From positions 1,798,001 to 1,862,000 of the forward strand of contig OZ245783.1 in assembly GCA_965227875.1 (NCBI GenBank): a DNA stretch of 64,000 nt. Reading direction: 5' to 3'. Positions 53,109-64,000 of the stretch are shown piece after piece (position 1 is the first letter of the stretch; the number at the start of each line of letters is the position of its first letter). The notes beneath the pieces were generated by a model, which saw only the letters and a program-made list of their open reading frames with translations, did no database searches and had not been told where the DNA came from. The position numbers and the translations under genes were made by a program. The stretch is from G965227875 sp965227875. GTDB lineage: Bacteria; Pseudomonadota; Alphaproteobacteria; Rhizobiales; JAJFHC01.

Positions 53109-54184
53109 GCGAAGAAAAGACCGGCCTCTTCGGCAAGCTCTTCCGGCGGGACAAGCCGTCGGAAACGTCCGCCGACGCCTCCACGCAACCCGATGCTGAA
53201 CCGGTGCCCGAGCCCGCCGAATCCGCTCCGGAACCATCCGGCGACGCGGAAAGCGGCGGCGAGAAGAAGTCCTGGTTCAGCCGTCTCAAGTCCGGTCTCG
53301 CGCGATCCTCGGAAAGCCTCACCGGCGGGATCACCGGGCTCTTCACCAAGCGCAAACTCGACGAGGAGGCGCTGCAGGACCTCGAGGACATCCTCATCCA
53401 GGCCGACCTCGGGCTCGATACCGCGACCCGGATCACCGACGCCCTCGCCTCGACCCGCTATGACAAGGAGATCTCGCCGCAGGAGATCCGCGAGGTCATG
53501 GCGACCGAGATCGCCGGCGTGCTCGCGCCCGTCACCGTTCCGCTCGATGTCGACCGGGGGCTGAAGCCCCATGTCATTCTCATGGTCGGGGTCAACGGAT
53601 CTGGCAAGACGACCACCATCGGCAAGCTCGCCGCCCAGTTCCACGCCGCCGGCAAGTCGGTCATGCTGGCCGCCGGGGACACGTTCCGCGCCGCGGCGAT
53701 CGAGCAGCTCGGAGTGTGGGGCGAACGGGTCGGCGTTCCCGTGATCTCGAGCGCAGTGGGTGCGGACGCGTCGGGGCTGGCCTACGACGCCTACGACCGG
53801 GCGAAGGAAGCGGGCGCGGACATCCTGATCATCGACACCGCCGGCCGGCTCCAGAACAAGGCCGACCTGATGGCGGAACTGGAAAAGGTCGTGCGCGTGA
53901 TCCGCAAGAAGGACGAGACCGCGCCCCACGACATCCTGCTCGTGCTCGATGCGACCACGGGCCAGAACGCCGTAAACCAGGTCGAGACCTTCCGCTCCAT
54001 CGCCGGCGTGACCGGCCTCGTCATGACCAAGCTCGACGGCACGGCCCGCGGCGGCATTCTCGTCGCCGTCGCCGCGAAGTTCGGCCTGCCCGTCCATGCC
54101 ATCGGCGTCGGCGAGGGCATCGGCGACCTCCAGCCGTTCGACGCAAACCAGTTCGCCCGCGCCGTCGCGGGTCTCGAGGACTGA
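53105..54184 (+). CDS. ftsY: SRP receptor FtsY
   Basis: A 359-residue GTPase that docks SRP-ribosome complexes at the membrane. An acidic, Pro/Glu/Ser-rich A-domain (about 15-55) is followed by the N-domain and the G-domain with GVNGSGKT (162-169), DTFRAAAIEQL, DTAGRLQNK, TKLDGTARGG and GVGEGIGDLQPF. It works with Ffh at 45-47 kb. It overlaps mtaB by 4 bp and is followed by yciB after 1 bp. Confidence 0.96.
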   Translation: MSEEKTGLFGKLFRRDKPSETSADASTQPDAEPVPEPAESAPEPSGDAESGGEKKSWFSRLKSGLARSSESLTGGITGLFTKRKLDEEALQDLEDILIQADLGLDTATRITDALASTRYDKEISPQEIREVMATEIAGVLAPVTVPLDVDRGLKPHVILMVGVNGSGKTTTIGKLAAQFHAAGKSVMLAAGDTFRAAAIEQLGVWGERVGVPVISSAVGADASGLAYDAYDRAKEAGADILIIDTAGRLQNKADLMAELEKVVRVIRKKDETAPHDILLVLDATTGQNAVNQVETFRSIAGVTGLVMTKLDGTARGGILVAVAAKFGLPVHAIGVGEGIGDLQPFDANQFARAVAGLED

Positions 54185-54185
54185 C

Positions 54186-54788
54186 ATGGAAACAGGCACA
54201 TCCGCCGCGCCGCGCCGCGAAATGCACCCCCTCGTCAAGATCGTGGTCGAGATCGGCCCGCTGGCGCTCTTCTTCTTCGCCAACGCCAAGTTCGGCATCT
54301 TCGCCGCCACCGCGACCTTCATGGTGGCCACGGTGATCTCGCTGGCGGTGTCCTACGCCCTCACCCGCCACATCGCCACCCTTCCCCTGGTGACCGGCGT
54401 CTTCGTCCTCGTCTTCGGCGGGCTCACCGTCTGGCTCAACGACGAGCTCTTCATCAAGCTCAAGCCGACCATCGTCAACACGCTGTTCGGTGTCATCCTG
54501 GTCGGCGGCCTCCTGATGGGCCGTTCGCTCCTGAGAATTGTCTTCGATTCCGTCTTCCGGCTGGACGCCGAGGGCTGGCGCCAGCTCACCTGGCGCTGGG
54601 CGATCTTCTTCTTCGTGCTCGCCGCCCTCAACGAGATCGTCTGGCGGAATTTTTCCACCGACACCTGGGTCAGCTTCAAGGTCTTCGGCATCATGCCGTT
54701 GACCATGGTCTTCGCCCTGTCGCAGATGCCCCTGCTGCAGCGCCACGCCCTGCCCGAGGAAGACGGCGACGCCGGGCCCGGCGCCTGA
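54186..54788 (+). CDS. yciB: Septation protein A (YciB/IspZ family)
   Basis: A 200-residue inner-membrane protein with five hydrophobic helices. KIVVEIGPLALFFFANAKFG and NEIVWRNFSTDTWVSFKVFG are hallmarks of the intracellular septation protein A family. In enterics YciB affects the cell envelope and division. Exact biochemistry is unknown. Last gene of the dapF operon, it converges on the Nudix gene. Confidence 0.9.
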   Translation: METGTSAAPRREMHPLVKIVVEIGPLALFFFANAKFGIFAATATFMVATVISLAVSYALTRHIATLPLVTGVFVLVFGGLTVWLNDELFIKLKPTIVNTLFGVILVGGLLMGRSLLRIVFDSVFRLDAEGWRQLTWRWAIFFFVLAALNEIVWRNFSTDTWVSFKVFGIMPLTMVFALSQMPLLQRHALPEEDGDAGPGA

Positions 54789-54822
54789 CAGCCGGCTCCT
54801 TCCGCCTCGATGACGCCGCCCC

Positions 54823-55401
54823 CTACTCCGGGGCGGACGCAACACGCGCCGGCATCATGTCCCCGGTCTCGCCTTCAGGGTTGGTGAAGGGGGCGAAATC
54901 CGTGCGCCCGCGCAAGGAGCGGTACTGGTTCAGGGCCCAGTGCACGCTGGGGAACGCGAGCTCCGGCCAGGGAATCTCGTCCCATTGGAAAAGCCTCACA
55001 TCAAGGCTTTCCTCGCCCGCGGAAATCGCCGGGTCGAGCAGGCGGGCGAGATAGATCAGCTGGACCTGGCTTATTCGCGGGATCGAATAGACCGCAAGCA
55101 GCGCCTCTATGCCAATGTCCGCCTGCGCCTCCTCGAAAGCTTCCCGGCGAGCGGCGTCCTGCGTGGTCTCGTTGAGTTCCATGTACCCCGCCGGCAAGGT
55201 CCAGAAACCCCGTCTCGGCATGATGGCCCGGCGGCACAACAGAATGCGCTCGCCGTGGCGCACCACGGCGCCGGCCACCACTTTCGGGTTCTCGTAGCTG
55301 ACGAAGCCGCAGGTGTCGCAGACGTCCCGTTCGAGCGTGTCGCCCGCAGGAATCCGCCGCGAGAACCCCGTCGTGTCCCGTTCGTCGCCCACGCTTTTCA
55401 T
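54823..55401 (-). CDS. Nudix hydrolase with N-terminal CxxC
   Basis: A 192-residue hydrolase of nucleoside-diphosphate derivatives. The Nudix box G-x5-E-x7-RE-x2-EE is present as GYMELNETTQDAARREAFEE. The box glycine after EE is replaced by Gln. Before it, CDTCGFVSYENPKVV is a partial zinc-ribbon (one C-x2-C only), as in small NudC-like ADP-ribose/NADH pyrophosphatases. Substrate unknown. Divergent from the MarR gene across 249 bp. Confidence 0.85.
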   Translation of the reverse strand: MKSVGDERDTTGFSRRIPAGDTLERDVCDTCGFVSYENPKVVAGAVVRHGERILLCRRAIMPRRGFWTLPAGYMELNETTQDAARREAFEEAQADIGIEALLAVYSIPRISQVQLIYLARLLDPAISAGEESLDVRLFQWDEIPWPELAFPSVHWALNQYRSLRGRTDFAPFTNPEGETGDMMPARVASAPE

Positions 55402-55516
55402 CCATCTCTCTTGCGGATTTCGTCCCACATCAAGCAACAGCCGCGGCAATGGCGCAAGCACTCCGCAAAAATTGAACTCTTCGGTCCAAAATTACCCTTG
55501 AGTGTCACCTCGGAAT

Positions 55517-55531
55517 TGCAATTAAATTGCA
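55517..55531. promoter_or_regulatory. 15-bp palindrome, candidate MarR operator
   Basis: TGCAATTAAATTGCA is a perfect 7-1-7 inverted repeat in an AT-rich patch between the divergent Nudix and MarR genes, 119 bp before the MarR start. MarR proteins typically bind short AT-rich palindromes in their own promoter. Assignment is by position and form. Confidence 0.5.
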
Positions 55532-55650
55532 GCCTCACTTCCCACCTTTCGCGCCGTGGCTTGCCAGGGTCCGTCGGACGCGCGGAAAAGCCGGAGCGGG
55601 CCCGCCTCCCCAACAGGGCCCGCCGAAGACAGACGAGGAAACGCCCGCCC

Positions 55651-56160
55651 ATGAGTTCAGCCGTCGAGATCAGGGACCTCAACCGGTCCATACACCACCT
55701 GCTGCGCCGCGCCGGCCAGTTCGCCGCCGATCTCTATGTCGAGGAAGTCGGCCCCCGGGGCCTGACCCAGCGCCAGTTCGCCGTGCTGCTGACGGTCGCC
55801 CAGAACGAGAACCTTTCCCAGGCCCGGCTCGTCGAACTGACCGGAATCGATCGCAGCACCCTGGCCGACCTCGTCGCCCGCATGATCGGCAAGGGCCTGC
55901 TCCTGCGCCGCGCCGCCAAGGACGATGCCCGCGCCAAGTCCGTCAGGATCTCCGCTGCGGGCCGACGGGCCCTGCAGAGCGCCCAGCCGGGCGCCGCCAG
56001 CGCGGACAAGCGCCTGCTTGGCCTGCTGCCCTCGCCCCAGCGCAAGGAACTGCTGGGGGCCCTCCGGCAACTGTCCGAAGCCCTGGACCGGCACGAGGGG
56101 GACGGCGCCAGCGGCGCAGCCGCCACTCCGGCCCCCGCCCGCCGCCCGAAACGGAGCTGA
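55651..56160 (+). CDS. MarR-family transcriptional regulator
   Basis: A 169-residue winged-helix regulator. Dimer helix 1-30, then the DNA-binding core (GLTQRQFAVLLTVAQNE, LSQARLVELTGIDRSTLADL) and the wing with KDDARAKSVRIS, where the D-x-R is typical of the family. The C-terminal 25 residues are an Ala/Pro/Arg-rich tail beyond the usual length. Ligand unknown. It likely controls itself and perhaps the divergent Nudix gene. Confidence 0.88.
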   Translation: MSSAVEIRDLNRSIHHLLRRAGQFAADLYVEEVGPRGLTQRQFAVLLTVAQNENLSQARLVELTGIDRSTLADLVARMIGKGLLLRRAAKDDARAKSVRISAAGRRALQSAQPGAASADKRLLGLLPSPQRKELLGALRQLSEALDRHEGDGASGAAATPAPARRPKRS

Positions 56161-56206
56161 CCGGGCACGACCTGCCTCTATGTTCGCTTGCAGGTATCCG
56201 CCCGGT

Positions 56207-56809
56207 TCAGGGCTGGCGCGCCGCTTTCGCGATGACGGGAAGGATATCCTCGGCGACCACCGCCTCGGTGAGAGGACCCACATGCTTGTGCACGATATGT
56301 CCGCGCCCGTCGACGATGAAGGTTTCCGGGACCCCGTAGACACCCCAGTCGACGGCGGTCCGCCCCGTGCCGTCGACACCGACGGCTTCGTAGGGATTGC
56401 CCAGAACGCCGAGAAAGCGGCGGGCGTTTTCCGGCTCGTCCTTGTAGTTGATGCCGAGCATCCTGATGCCGTCGTTTTCCGCCAGCTTCATCAGCAGCGG
56501 ATGTTCGACCCGGCAGGGCGCGCACCAGGACGCCCACACGTTGACGACCTTGATGCCGGGCGACGTGATCAGCGCCATGTCGATCCCGGGCACGGCCGCA
56601 CCGTCCCGCGTCAGGTCATCGAGGGCGGCGAGTTCGGTGCGGGGCACCGGCTTGCCGATCAGGGCGGAGGGGATGTCCGAGGGATCGCCGCTCCTGAGCG
56701 CAATTAGGAAAAACCCGGCCAGTACGGCAAAGACCAGGACGGGCACCAGGGCGAAGGCCAGCCGCCGCCGCCCGTCCGGGGACGCCACGCCGTCGTCGCC
56801 CCCGCTCAC
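56207..56809 (-). CDS. ccmG: Cytochrome c maturation thioredoxin CcmG/DsbE
   Basis: A 200-residue membrane-anchored periplasmic thioredoxin that reduces apocytochrome or CcmH thiols before heme attachment. One N-terminal membrane helix (17-37), GKPVPRTEL, active site WCAPC (C96, C99) and the acidic/Pro region GVYGVPETFIVDGRG are typical. It overlaps ccmD by 4 bp. It may receive electrons from the CcdA/thioredoxin pair at 7.7-8.9 kb. Confidence 0.93.
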   Translation of the reverse strand: MSGGDDGVASPDGRRRLAFALVPVLVFAVLAGFFLIALRSGDPSDIPSALIGKPVPRTELAALDDLTRDGAAVPGIDMALITSPGIKVVNVWASWCAPCRVEHPLLMKLAENDGIRMLGINYKDEPENARRFLGVLGNPYEAVGVDGTGRTAVDWGVYGVPETFIVDGRGHIVHKHVGPLTEAVVAEDILPVIAKAARQP

Positions 56810-57000
56810 GGCGCGCCCGCTCCGCCGGCGGGTCCGGATGCCCGGCGCCGCCGCGGGCCGCCATCCGCTTCCAGGCTTTCGACGAGGTGTTTCTGCCGCC
56901 GCGCATCGAACAGGATGAAGCCGGCCAGCCCGGCAAGCACCAGCGCGCTCACCGCGTAGGAGACGATCACGTAACCCCAGTGCGGATCGAGCCCGGCCAT
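56806..57000 (-). CDS. ccmD: Heme exporter accessory protein CcmD
   Basis: A 64-residue single-helix membrane protein that releases holo-CcmE from the CcmABC complex. The sequence starts MAGLDPHWGYVIVSYAVSAL, with one helix (about 8-30) and a basic cytoplasmic tail, as in CcmD. Its tail is Gly/Arg-rich and a little longer than usual. It is 2 bp from ccmC. Confidence 0.85.
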   Translation of the reverse strand: MAGLDPHWGYVIVSYAVSALVLAGLAGFILFDARRQKHLVESLEADGGPRRRRASGPAGGAGAP

Positions 57001-57002
57001 GC

Positions 57003-57722
57003 CTAGCCCTCCACCCGCGCCAGGCGCATGGTCCGCACCCGCCGCCGGGCGATCTCGGTCCGCATGGCGACGAGATGGAGCGTCAGGAACAGAAACGTGT
57101 AGCCCACCGCCATGACGAGCAGCGGAACGAGGATCGAACTGTGGATGGTCGGCCCGTCGAGGCGCATGACGCTCGCGGGCTGGTGAAGCGAGTTCCACCA
57201 GTCGACAGAGAACTTGATGATGGGCACGTTGACGAACCCCACCAGGGCCAGGATGGCGGCGATGCGCCCGGCGAGCACCGGTTCCTCGATCGCCCGCCAT
57301 ACGGCGATGTAGCCGAGATAGAGCAGGAAGAGCACCAGAACGGACGTCAGGCGGGCGTCCCAGACCCACCATGTGCCCCACATGGGCTTGCCCCACAGCG
57401 AACCGGTGAAGAGGGCGAGAAACGTGAAACAGGCGCCGATGGGCGCGGCCGTCTTCGCCGCGACGTCCGCCAAGGGATGCTTCCAGATCAGGCCCACGGC
57501 GCTGGCCACCGCCATCACCGAGTAGACGAAGAGCGCCATCCATGCCGACGGCACGTGGATGAACATGATGCGCACCGTCTCGCCCTGCTGGTAGTCGCGC
57601 GGGGCTTCGAAGAAGGCGAGGTAGAGCCCCGCGGCCAGCAGGACCAGCGTGATCCCGAGACACCACGGCAGCATCCTGCCGGAGAGCGCCATGAAGCGGG
57701 TCGGGTTCGCATATCTCAACAT
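57003..57722 (-). CDS. ccmC: Heme exporter/handling protein CcmC
   Basis: A 239-residue six-helix protein that delivers heme to CcmE. The Trp-rich motif GTWWVWDARLTSVLVLF is the heme-handling signature, flanked by the conserved histidines in MFIHVPSAW and SLHQPASV. The gap to ccmB upstream is 82 bp, larger than the other junctions in this set. Confidence 0.95.
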   Translation of the reverse strand: MLRYANPTRFMALSGRMLPWCLGITLVLLAAGLYLAFFEAPRDYQQGETVRIMFIHVPSAWMALFVYSVMAVASAVGLIWKHPLADVAAKTAAPIGACFTFLALFTGSLWGKPMWGTWWVWDARLTSVLVLFLLYLGYIAVWRAIEEPVLAGRIAAILALVGFVNVPIIKFSVDWWNSLHQPASVMRLDGPTIHSSILVPLLVMAVGYTFLFLTLHLVAMRTEIARRRVRTMRLARVEG

Positions 57723-57804
57723 GGGGCGTGAATTAGTCTTTTCGCCGGTTCATGGCAATACAAAGCCCTGTGACCTATCGCCCGACCTTGCCGCACGGTC
57801 CGGA

Positions 57805-58473
57805 TCAGCGGAAATGCATGCGCAGCGCGGCCGCCGCCGCGACCGGGCACAGGACGACGGCGGCAAGCGACAGGGCGGTGAGGATGAGCGCGGGCACGCC
57901 GAAAGGCAGGGGTCCGGAAATCGCGGCATTGGCGGCCGACACGCCGAAGATCAGCACCGGCACGTAGAGCGGCAGGACCAGGACCGACAGGAGAAGGCCG
58001 CCGCGCCGGATCCCCACCGTGAGCGCTGCCCCGACGCCCGCCAGCAGGCTGAGCGCGGGCGCTCCGATCATGGTCGTCGCGACGAGGGCGGGAAAGGCGC
58101 CCGGCGGCAGGTTGAGCAGCACGCCGAGCAGAGGCGCGGCCAGCGCCAGGGGCACGCCGGTGCTGAGCCAGTGGGCGACCGTCTTGGCGAGCACGATCAT
58201 TTCCGCGGGCAACGGGCCGAGCAGCATGACCTCGAGCGAACCGTCCTCGTAGTCGGCCTGGAAAATGCGGTCGGCCGACAGCAGCACCGCAAGCAGCAGC
58301 GCCACCCACAGCGTTCCCGGCGCGATGCGCTGGAGCATGTTCGGATCCGCGCCGATGCCCAGAGGCACCACCGTCACCACGACGAGCAGGAAGGCAAGCG
58401 CCATCCCCGCACCGCCGCCCAGGCGGACGGCCAGCAGCAGGTCGCGGCGGACCAGCGCCAGGAACAGCTTCAT
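57805..58473 (-). CDS. ccmB: Heme exporter membrane subunit CcmB
   Basis: A 222-residue membrane subunit of the CcmAB ABC transporter that powers release of heme-loaded CcmE. About six helices are visible, and the loops DYEDGSLEVMLLGPLP and KTVAHWLSTGVPL are family hallmarks. It overlaps ccmA by 4 bp. Confidence 0.93.
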   Translation of the reverse strand: MKLFLALVRRDLLLAVRLGGGAGMALAFLLVVVTVVPLGIGADPNMLQRIAPGTLWVALLLAVLLSADRIFQADYEDGSLEVMLLGPLPAEMIVLAKTVAHWLSTGVPLALAAPLLGVLLNLPPGAFPALVATTMIGAPALSLLAGVGAALTVGIRRGGLLLSVLVLPLYVPVLIFGVSAANAAISGPLPFGVPALILTALSLAAVVLCPVAAAAALRMHFR

Positions 58474-59075
58474 GACGCGCCCCCGTTCCCGAAGGTCAGC
58501 CTGTGGGCGAAGTCGATGCCGAGTTCGCTGTGCGTCGACGCGGCGACCATGCCGCCCTCCGCGACGTGGCGCGACACCAGGCCCGCGAGCGTCGCGACGG
58601 ACTCGCGGTCGAGCGAGACCGACGGTTCGTCGAGCAGCCAGATCGGCCGCGGCACCAGCGCAAGCCGGCTGAGCGACAGCCGCCGTTTCTGGCCCGCCGA
58701 CAGGAGCCCCGCCGGCACGTCGCCGAGATGCGACAGCCCGAAGGCGTCGAGGGCCGCGCCGACATCGCCGCCGCCCAGGAAGTCCCGCCAGAAGGCCAGG
58801 TTCTCCTCCACGGTCAGGGCGGTCTTCACCGCGTCGAGATGGCCGATGAAATGGGCATGCTGGCCGATGGCGAGATCCGGCGATCCTCCCTCGAGTTCGA
58901 GCCGGCCTTCCACTGCGGAAAGAAGCCCGGCGACGAGCCGCAACAGGCTGGTCTTCCCTGACCCGTTGGGACCGGTGAGCAGCAGCCCCTCGCCCGAGGC
59001 GAGCGCGAAGGATACGCCGGAAAAGACCGTACGCTCGCCGCGCTGGCAGGTCAGCGATATGCCCGAAAGTTTCAT
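58470..59075 (-). CDS. ccmA: Heme exporter ATPase CcmA
   Basis: A 201-residue ABC ATPase. Walker A GPNGSGKTS, signature LLSAGQKRRLSLSRL (the LSAGQ form is normal for CcmA) and Walker B IWLLDEPSVSLD are intact. The start MKLSGISLTC is preferred to an ATG 33 bp upstream. First gene of ccmABCDG. ccmE, ccmF, ccmH and ccmI are not in the window. Its promoter must lie next to repeat cluster E. Confidence 0.94.
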   Translation of the reverse strand: MKLSGISLTCQRGERTVFSGVSFALASGEGLLLTGPNGSGKTSLLRLVAGLLSAVEGRLELEGGSPDLAIGQHAHFIGHLDAVKTALTVEENLAFWRDFLGGGDVGAALDAFGLSHLGDVPAGLLSAGQKRRLSLSRLALVPRPIWLLDEPSVSLDRESVATLAGLVSRHVAEGGMVAASTHSELGIDFAHRLTFGNGGAS

Positions 59076-59109
59076 GTCCCGCGCCGGTCGTTCACGAAAG
59101 GCTGTCACA

Positions 59110-59983
59110 TCTAGAGCAATTCACCGCCTGTTTGAACCACCTCATTGCCGCGCCCGCCCCAGCATCGCCGGACGGCCAGGACCGATCGCCGATGCCCCTG
59201 CCCCTCGCCCCCGTCTTTGCCGGGCCTGACCCGGCAATACAGCCATAAAACTCCGCGTAGCCACAGGCGTGGCCCATGGATCCTGACTACCGTCAGGAAT
59301 TCGGTCGTATGAACCGCGCGGGGGCCGGACACGCGGACTGAACGTGACACCGCGCCGTGTCCCACTGAAACACGGGCACGGTCCATGGATCCTGACGTGC
59401 GTCAGGAATTCGGAGGTGTGAAACGCGGGCGGCAGGGCATCTCATCCGTACCTCAGCAGGGCGTTGGTCCGGGCGTCCGCCGGGGTCTCCTGCGCGAGCC
59501 ACAGCCTCACACGTGCGCGGATGCGGAAGACTGGACTGCCGATGCCTCTGCCCGCCCGCCCCCGTCTTTGCCGGGCCAGACCCGGCAATCCAGCCACAAA
59601 ACTCCGAGTAGCCGCAGGCGCGGCCCATGGATCCTGACTTCCGTCAGGAATTCGGTCGTATGAACCGCGCGGGGGCCGGACACGCGGACTGACCGTGACA
59701 CCGCGTCGTGTTTCGCCAAAATACGAGCGCGGCCCTTGGATCCTGACTTTCGTCAGGAATTCGGAGGTGTGAAACGCGGGAGGCAGGGCATCGCATCCGC
59801 ATCTCAGGAGCTCCTTTATCCGGGCGTCTGCCGGGGCCTTCTACTCGAGCCACAGCCCCCACGCATGCGCAGATGCGCAAGACCGGATCGCCGATACCCC
59901 TGCCCGCCCGCCCCCGTCTTTGCCGGGCTTGACCCGGCAATCCAGCCACGCACCTCGGCCTTGCGCACCACATTCGCCGGCGC
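59110..59983. repeat. Repeat cluster E: 351-bp units with paired hairpins
   Basis: Between ccmA and the EamA gene. TCCTGAC-N4-GTCAGGA occurs at 59281, 59390, 59632 and 59741: two pairs, each with 109-bp spacing, the pairs 351 bp apart. The four loops are TACC, GTGC, TTCC and TTTC while all stems stay perfect. Flanks include GAATTCGGTCGTATGAACCG and GAATTCGGAGGTGTGAAACG, and three TTGCCGGG-type dyads (about 59218, 59570, 59930). No gene is supported here. Confidence 0.9.
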
Positions 59984-60892
59984 TCACCCGGCGAGGACGA
60001 TGAGCAGGATGGCGGCGATGACGAGCAGGATGCCGACGGCTTCAAGGCGGTTGACGCTTTCCCGGAAGATGAAGACCGACGCGAGGAAGGTGAACACCAG
60101 TTCGATCTGGCCGAGCGCCCGCACGTGGGCGGCGTTCTGCAGGGTGAAGGCGGTGAACCAGCCGACCGAGGCGAGCGTACCGGCCACCCCGACAGCGCCC
60201 GCCCAGCGCCAGTTGGCGAGGACCCGCCCGATCTCGCCGGGCTCGCGGACGAGCAGGTAGAGGCCCATGATGACCGTCTGGATGACCACCGCGACGGTCA
60301 GCGCAAAGGCCGCGGCCATGACGTGTTCGTCGTGACCGAGCGACAGCGAGGCGCCGCGGAAGAACACCACGGAGGCCCCCAGGAACCCCGCGGAGGCGAA
60401 GCCGATCAGCGTCGGTTTCTCCACGAGCCCCGCGGCGAGGGCCTCGAGCGCGAGGCCCGTCTGGCCCGCCGTCAGCACGACGACGCCCACGGCGCTGAGC
60501 GCGATGGCGACCACGGCCGTGGCCGAGAGTCCGTCGCCGAGAATGAGCGCGCCCAGGGCCGCCACCATGACGACCTCGAGCTTGGAGAATGTCGTGCCCA
60601 CCGCGAAGTTGCGATAGGAGAACATCCACAGGAGCAGCGCCGTGAACAGGATCTGCGACACCCCGCCCAGGACGCAAAACACGAGGAAGCGCAGATTGGG
60701 CTCGGGAAAGGCGTAACCGCCGAGGCTGTGGAGGCCCCACAGGTAGAGGGCCGCGAGCGGCCATGCGTAGAAGAAGCGCGCGTAGGCCGCCCCGGCCGTC
60801 GACAGCCGTCCCTTGAGATATTTCTGCAGGGCCGAGCGCAGGTTCTGGAAGAACGCTGCGGCGATGGTCACCGGGATCCAGAGTTCGATCAT
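59984..60892 (-). CDS. EamA-family (DMT) membrane transporter
   Basis: A 302-residue protein with ten predicted helices in two EamA halves (about 5-140 and 160-300). SYRNFAVGTTFSKLEVVMVA and LGQIELVFTFLASVFIFRE are typical internal repeats. It differs clearly from the EamA protein at 8.9-9.9 kb. Substrate unknown. The start is at MIELWIPVT; the longer in-frame version adds a charged leader unlikely for this family. Confidence 0.85.
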   Translation of the reverse strand: MIELWIPVTIAAAFFQNLRSALQKYLKGRLSTAGAAYARFFYAWPLAALYLWGLHSLGGYAFPEPNLRFLVFCVLGGVSQILFTALLLWMFSYRNFAVGTTFSKLEVVMVAALGALILGDGLSATAVVAIALSAVGVVVLTAGQTGLALEALAAGLVEKPTLIGFASAGFLGASVVFFRGASLSLGHDEHVMAAAFALTVAVVIQTVIMGLYLLVREPGEIGRVLANWRWAGAVGVAGTLASVGWFTAFTLQNAAHVRALGQIELVFTFLASVFIFRESVNRLEAVGILLVIAAILLIVLAG

Positions 60893-61205
60893 GGAAAAGT
60901 CGTCCGTATGCGACGGGCAGGATGCGGACGGCCGCCCGCGTCTGCGATAGGGCGGCAACGCGCCTTCCGCGTCAAGCCCCGCCCGTGCGTCTTTTGACCA
61001 ACTGGCGCGGCGCGGAAAAACGGATTATACAAGCGCCCATCACGTCCGGACGCGCACGGCCATCGGCTTCCCGGCAAATGCGGCACGGTCTCCCCGCAGC
61101 CAAGGGGACACGACGGGAAGCTGGAAGGGTTAAGGCTGCGTGGCGCGTTCAGCCCAATCAACATCGCCCGGTGCGATCCGTGCCTCGGGCCAAACACGGA
61201 ACAGG
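60893..61205. other. Intergenic gap before acnA
   Basis: 313 bp between the divergent EamA and acnA genes. It should hold both promoters. I see no repeat element, gene or strong dyad. The sequence GGAACAGG before the acnA ATG is a weak ribosome site. Confidence 0.4.
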
Positions 61206-63920
<2,715 letters not shown>

Positions 63921-63949
63921 CGACGTCCGGGACAACGCGAACAGCATCA

Positions 63950-63977
63950 GGCCGCCGGACACCCCGGCGGCCTTTTT
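63950..63977 (+). terminator. Intrinsic terminator of acnA
   Basis: Perfect 9-bp GC stem GGCCGCCGG / CCGGCGGCC with loop ACACC, directly followed by five T residues. This is the clearest rho-independent terminator in the window. Confidence 0.9.
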
Positions 63978-64000
63978 GCTTCGCCAACCGCACCGCCTGC

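Noticed and set aside
58470..59075. LSAGQ instead of LSGGQ in the CcmA signature as a possible defect
   Set aside because: LSAGQ is the normal form in CcmA proteins; Walker A and B are intact.
10010..59983. Possible CRISPR arrays in the repeat clusters
   Set aside because: Units are 160-374 bp, not 25-40 bp repeats with unique spacers of similar size, and no cas genes are present.

Overview
The window is a 64-kb piece of a GC-rich chromosome from an alphaproteobacterium. Three things point there: the gene order mdh-sucC-sucD-sucA-sucB-lpdA, the order sdhC-sdhD-sdhA-sdhB, and the blocks rpsP-rimM-trmD-rplS-leuC-leuD, ccmA-B-C-D-G and dapF-mtaB-ftsY-yciB. I cannot place it below class from sequence alone. 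I see no rRNA, tRNA, CRISPR array, transposase or prophage.

Layout. 0-9.9 kb: small membrane protein, autotransporter with a divergent LysR regulator, priA, transaldolase, xerC, a CcdA/thioredoxin pair and an EamA exporter. 11.5-22.4 kb: the 2-oxoglutarate-to-malate half of the TCA cycle in one direction, headed by mdh, with zapE upstream. 22.4-26.1 kb: AhpD-like protein, mmsA, an exported DUF2314 protein and a phosphatase-fold protein lacking its catalytic Arg. 26.1-31.6 kb: sdhCDAB, then a MaoC-type hydratase and a CoA-ester lyase that look like ethylmalonyl-CoA pathway enzymes. 31.7-34.6 kb: a pyridoxal kinase fused to DUF429, and an ELM1-family protein. 35.3-46.8 kb: asd, leuB, leuDC and the rplS-trmD-rimM-rpsP-ffh translation/SRP block, with an Mpo1-like protein and an M23 peptidase in between. 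47.0-48.6 kb: an AT-rich foreign insertion carrying one HEPN-motif protein. 48.6-56.2 kb: secreted unknown, nitronate monooxygenase, dapF-mtaB-ftsY-yciB, Nudix and MarR proteins. 56.2-59.1 kb: ccmABCDG. 60-63.9 kb: an EamA transporter and acnA with a strong terminator.

Functionally the window is dominated by central carbon metabolism: aconitase, 2-oxoglutarate dehydrogenase, succinyl-CoA synthetase, succinate dehydrogenase and malate dehydrogenase. Entry routes for methylmalonate semialdehyde and C5-dicarboxyl-CoA esters sit beside them, together with cytochrome c maturation and leucine, lysine and threonine biosynthesis.

The least explained material is (i) five intergenic clusters of tandem hairpin repeats, four of which share the palindrome TCCTGAC-N4-GTCAGGA (15 copies with perfect stems and variable loops), (ii) the AT-rich HEPN gene, (iii) the PdxY-DUF429 fusion, (iv) the phosphatase-like protein with a Tyr in place of the P-loop Arg, and (v) perfect hairpins centred on the stop codons of several genes.
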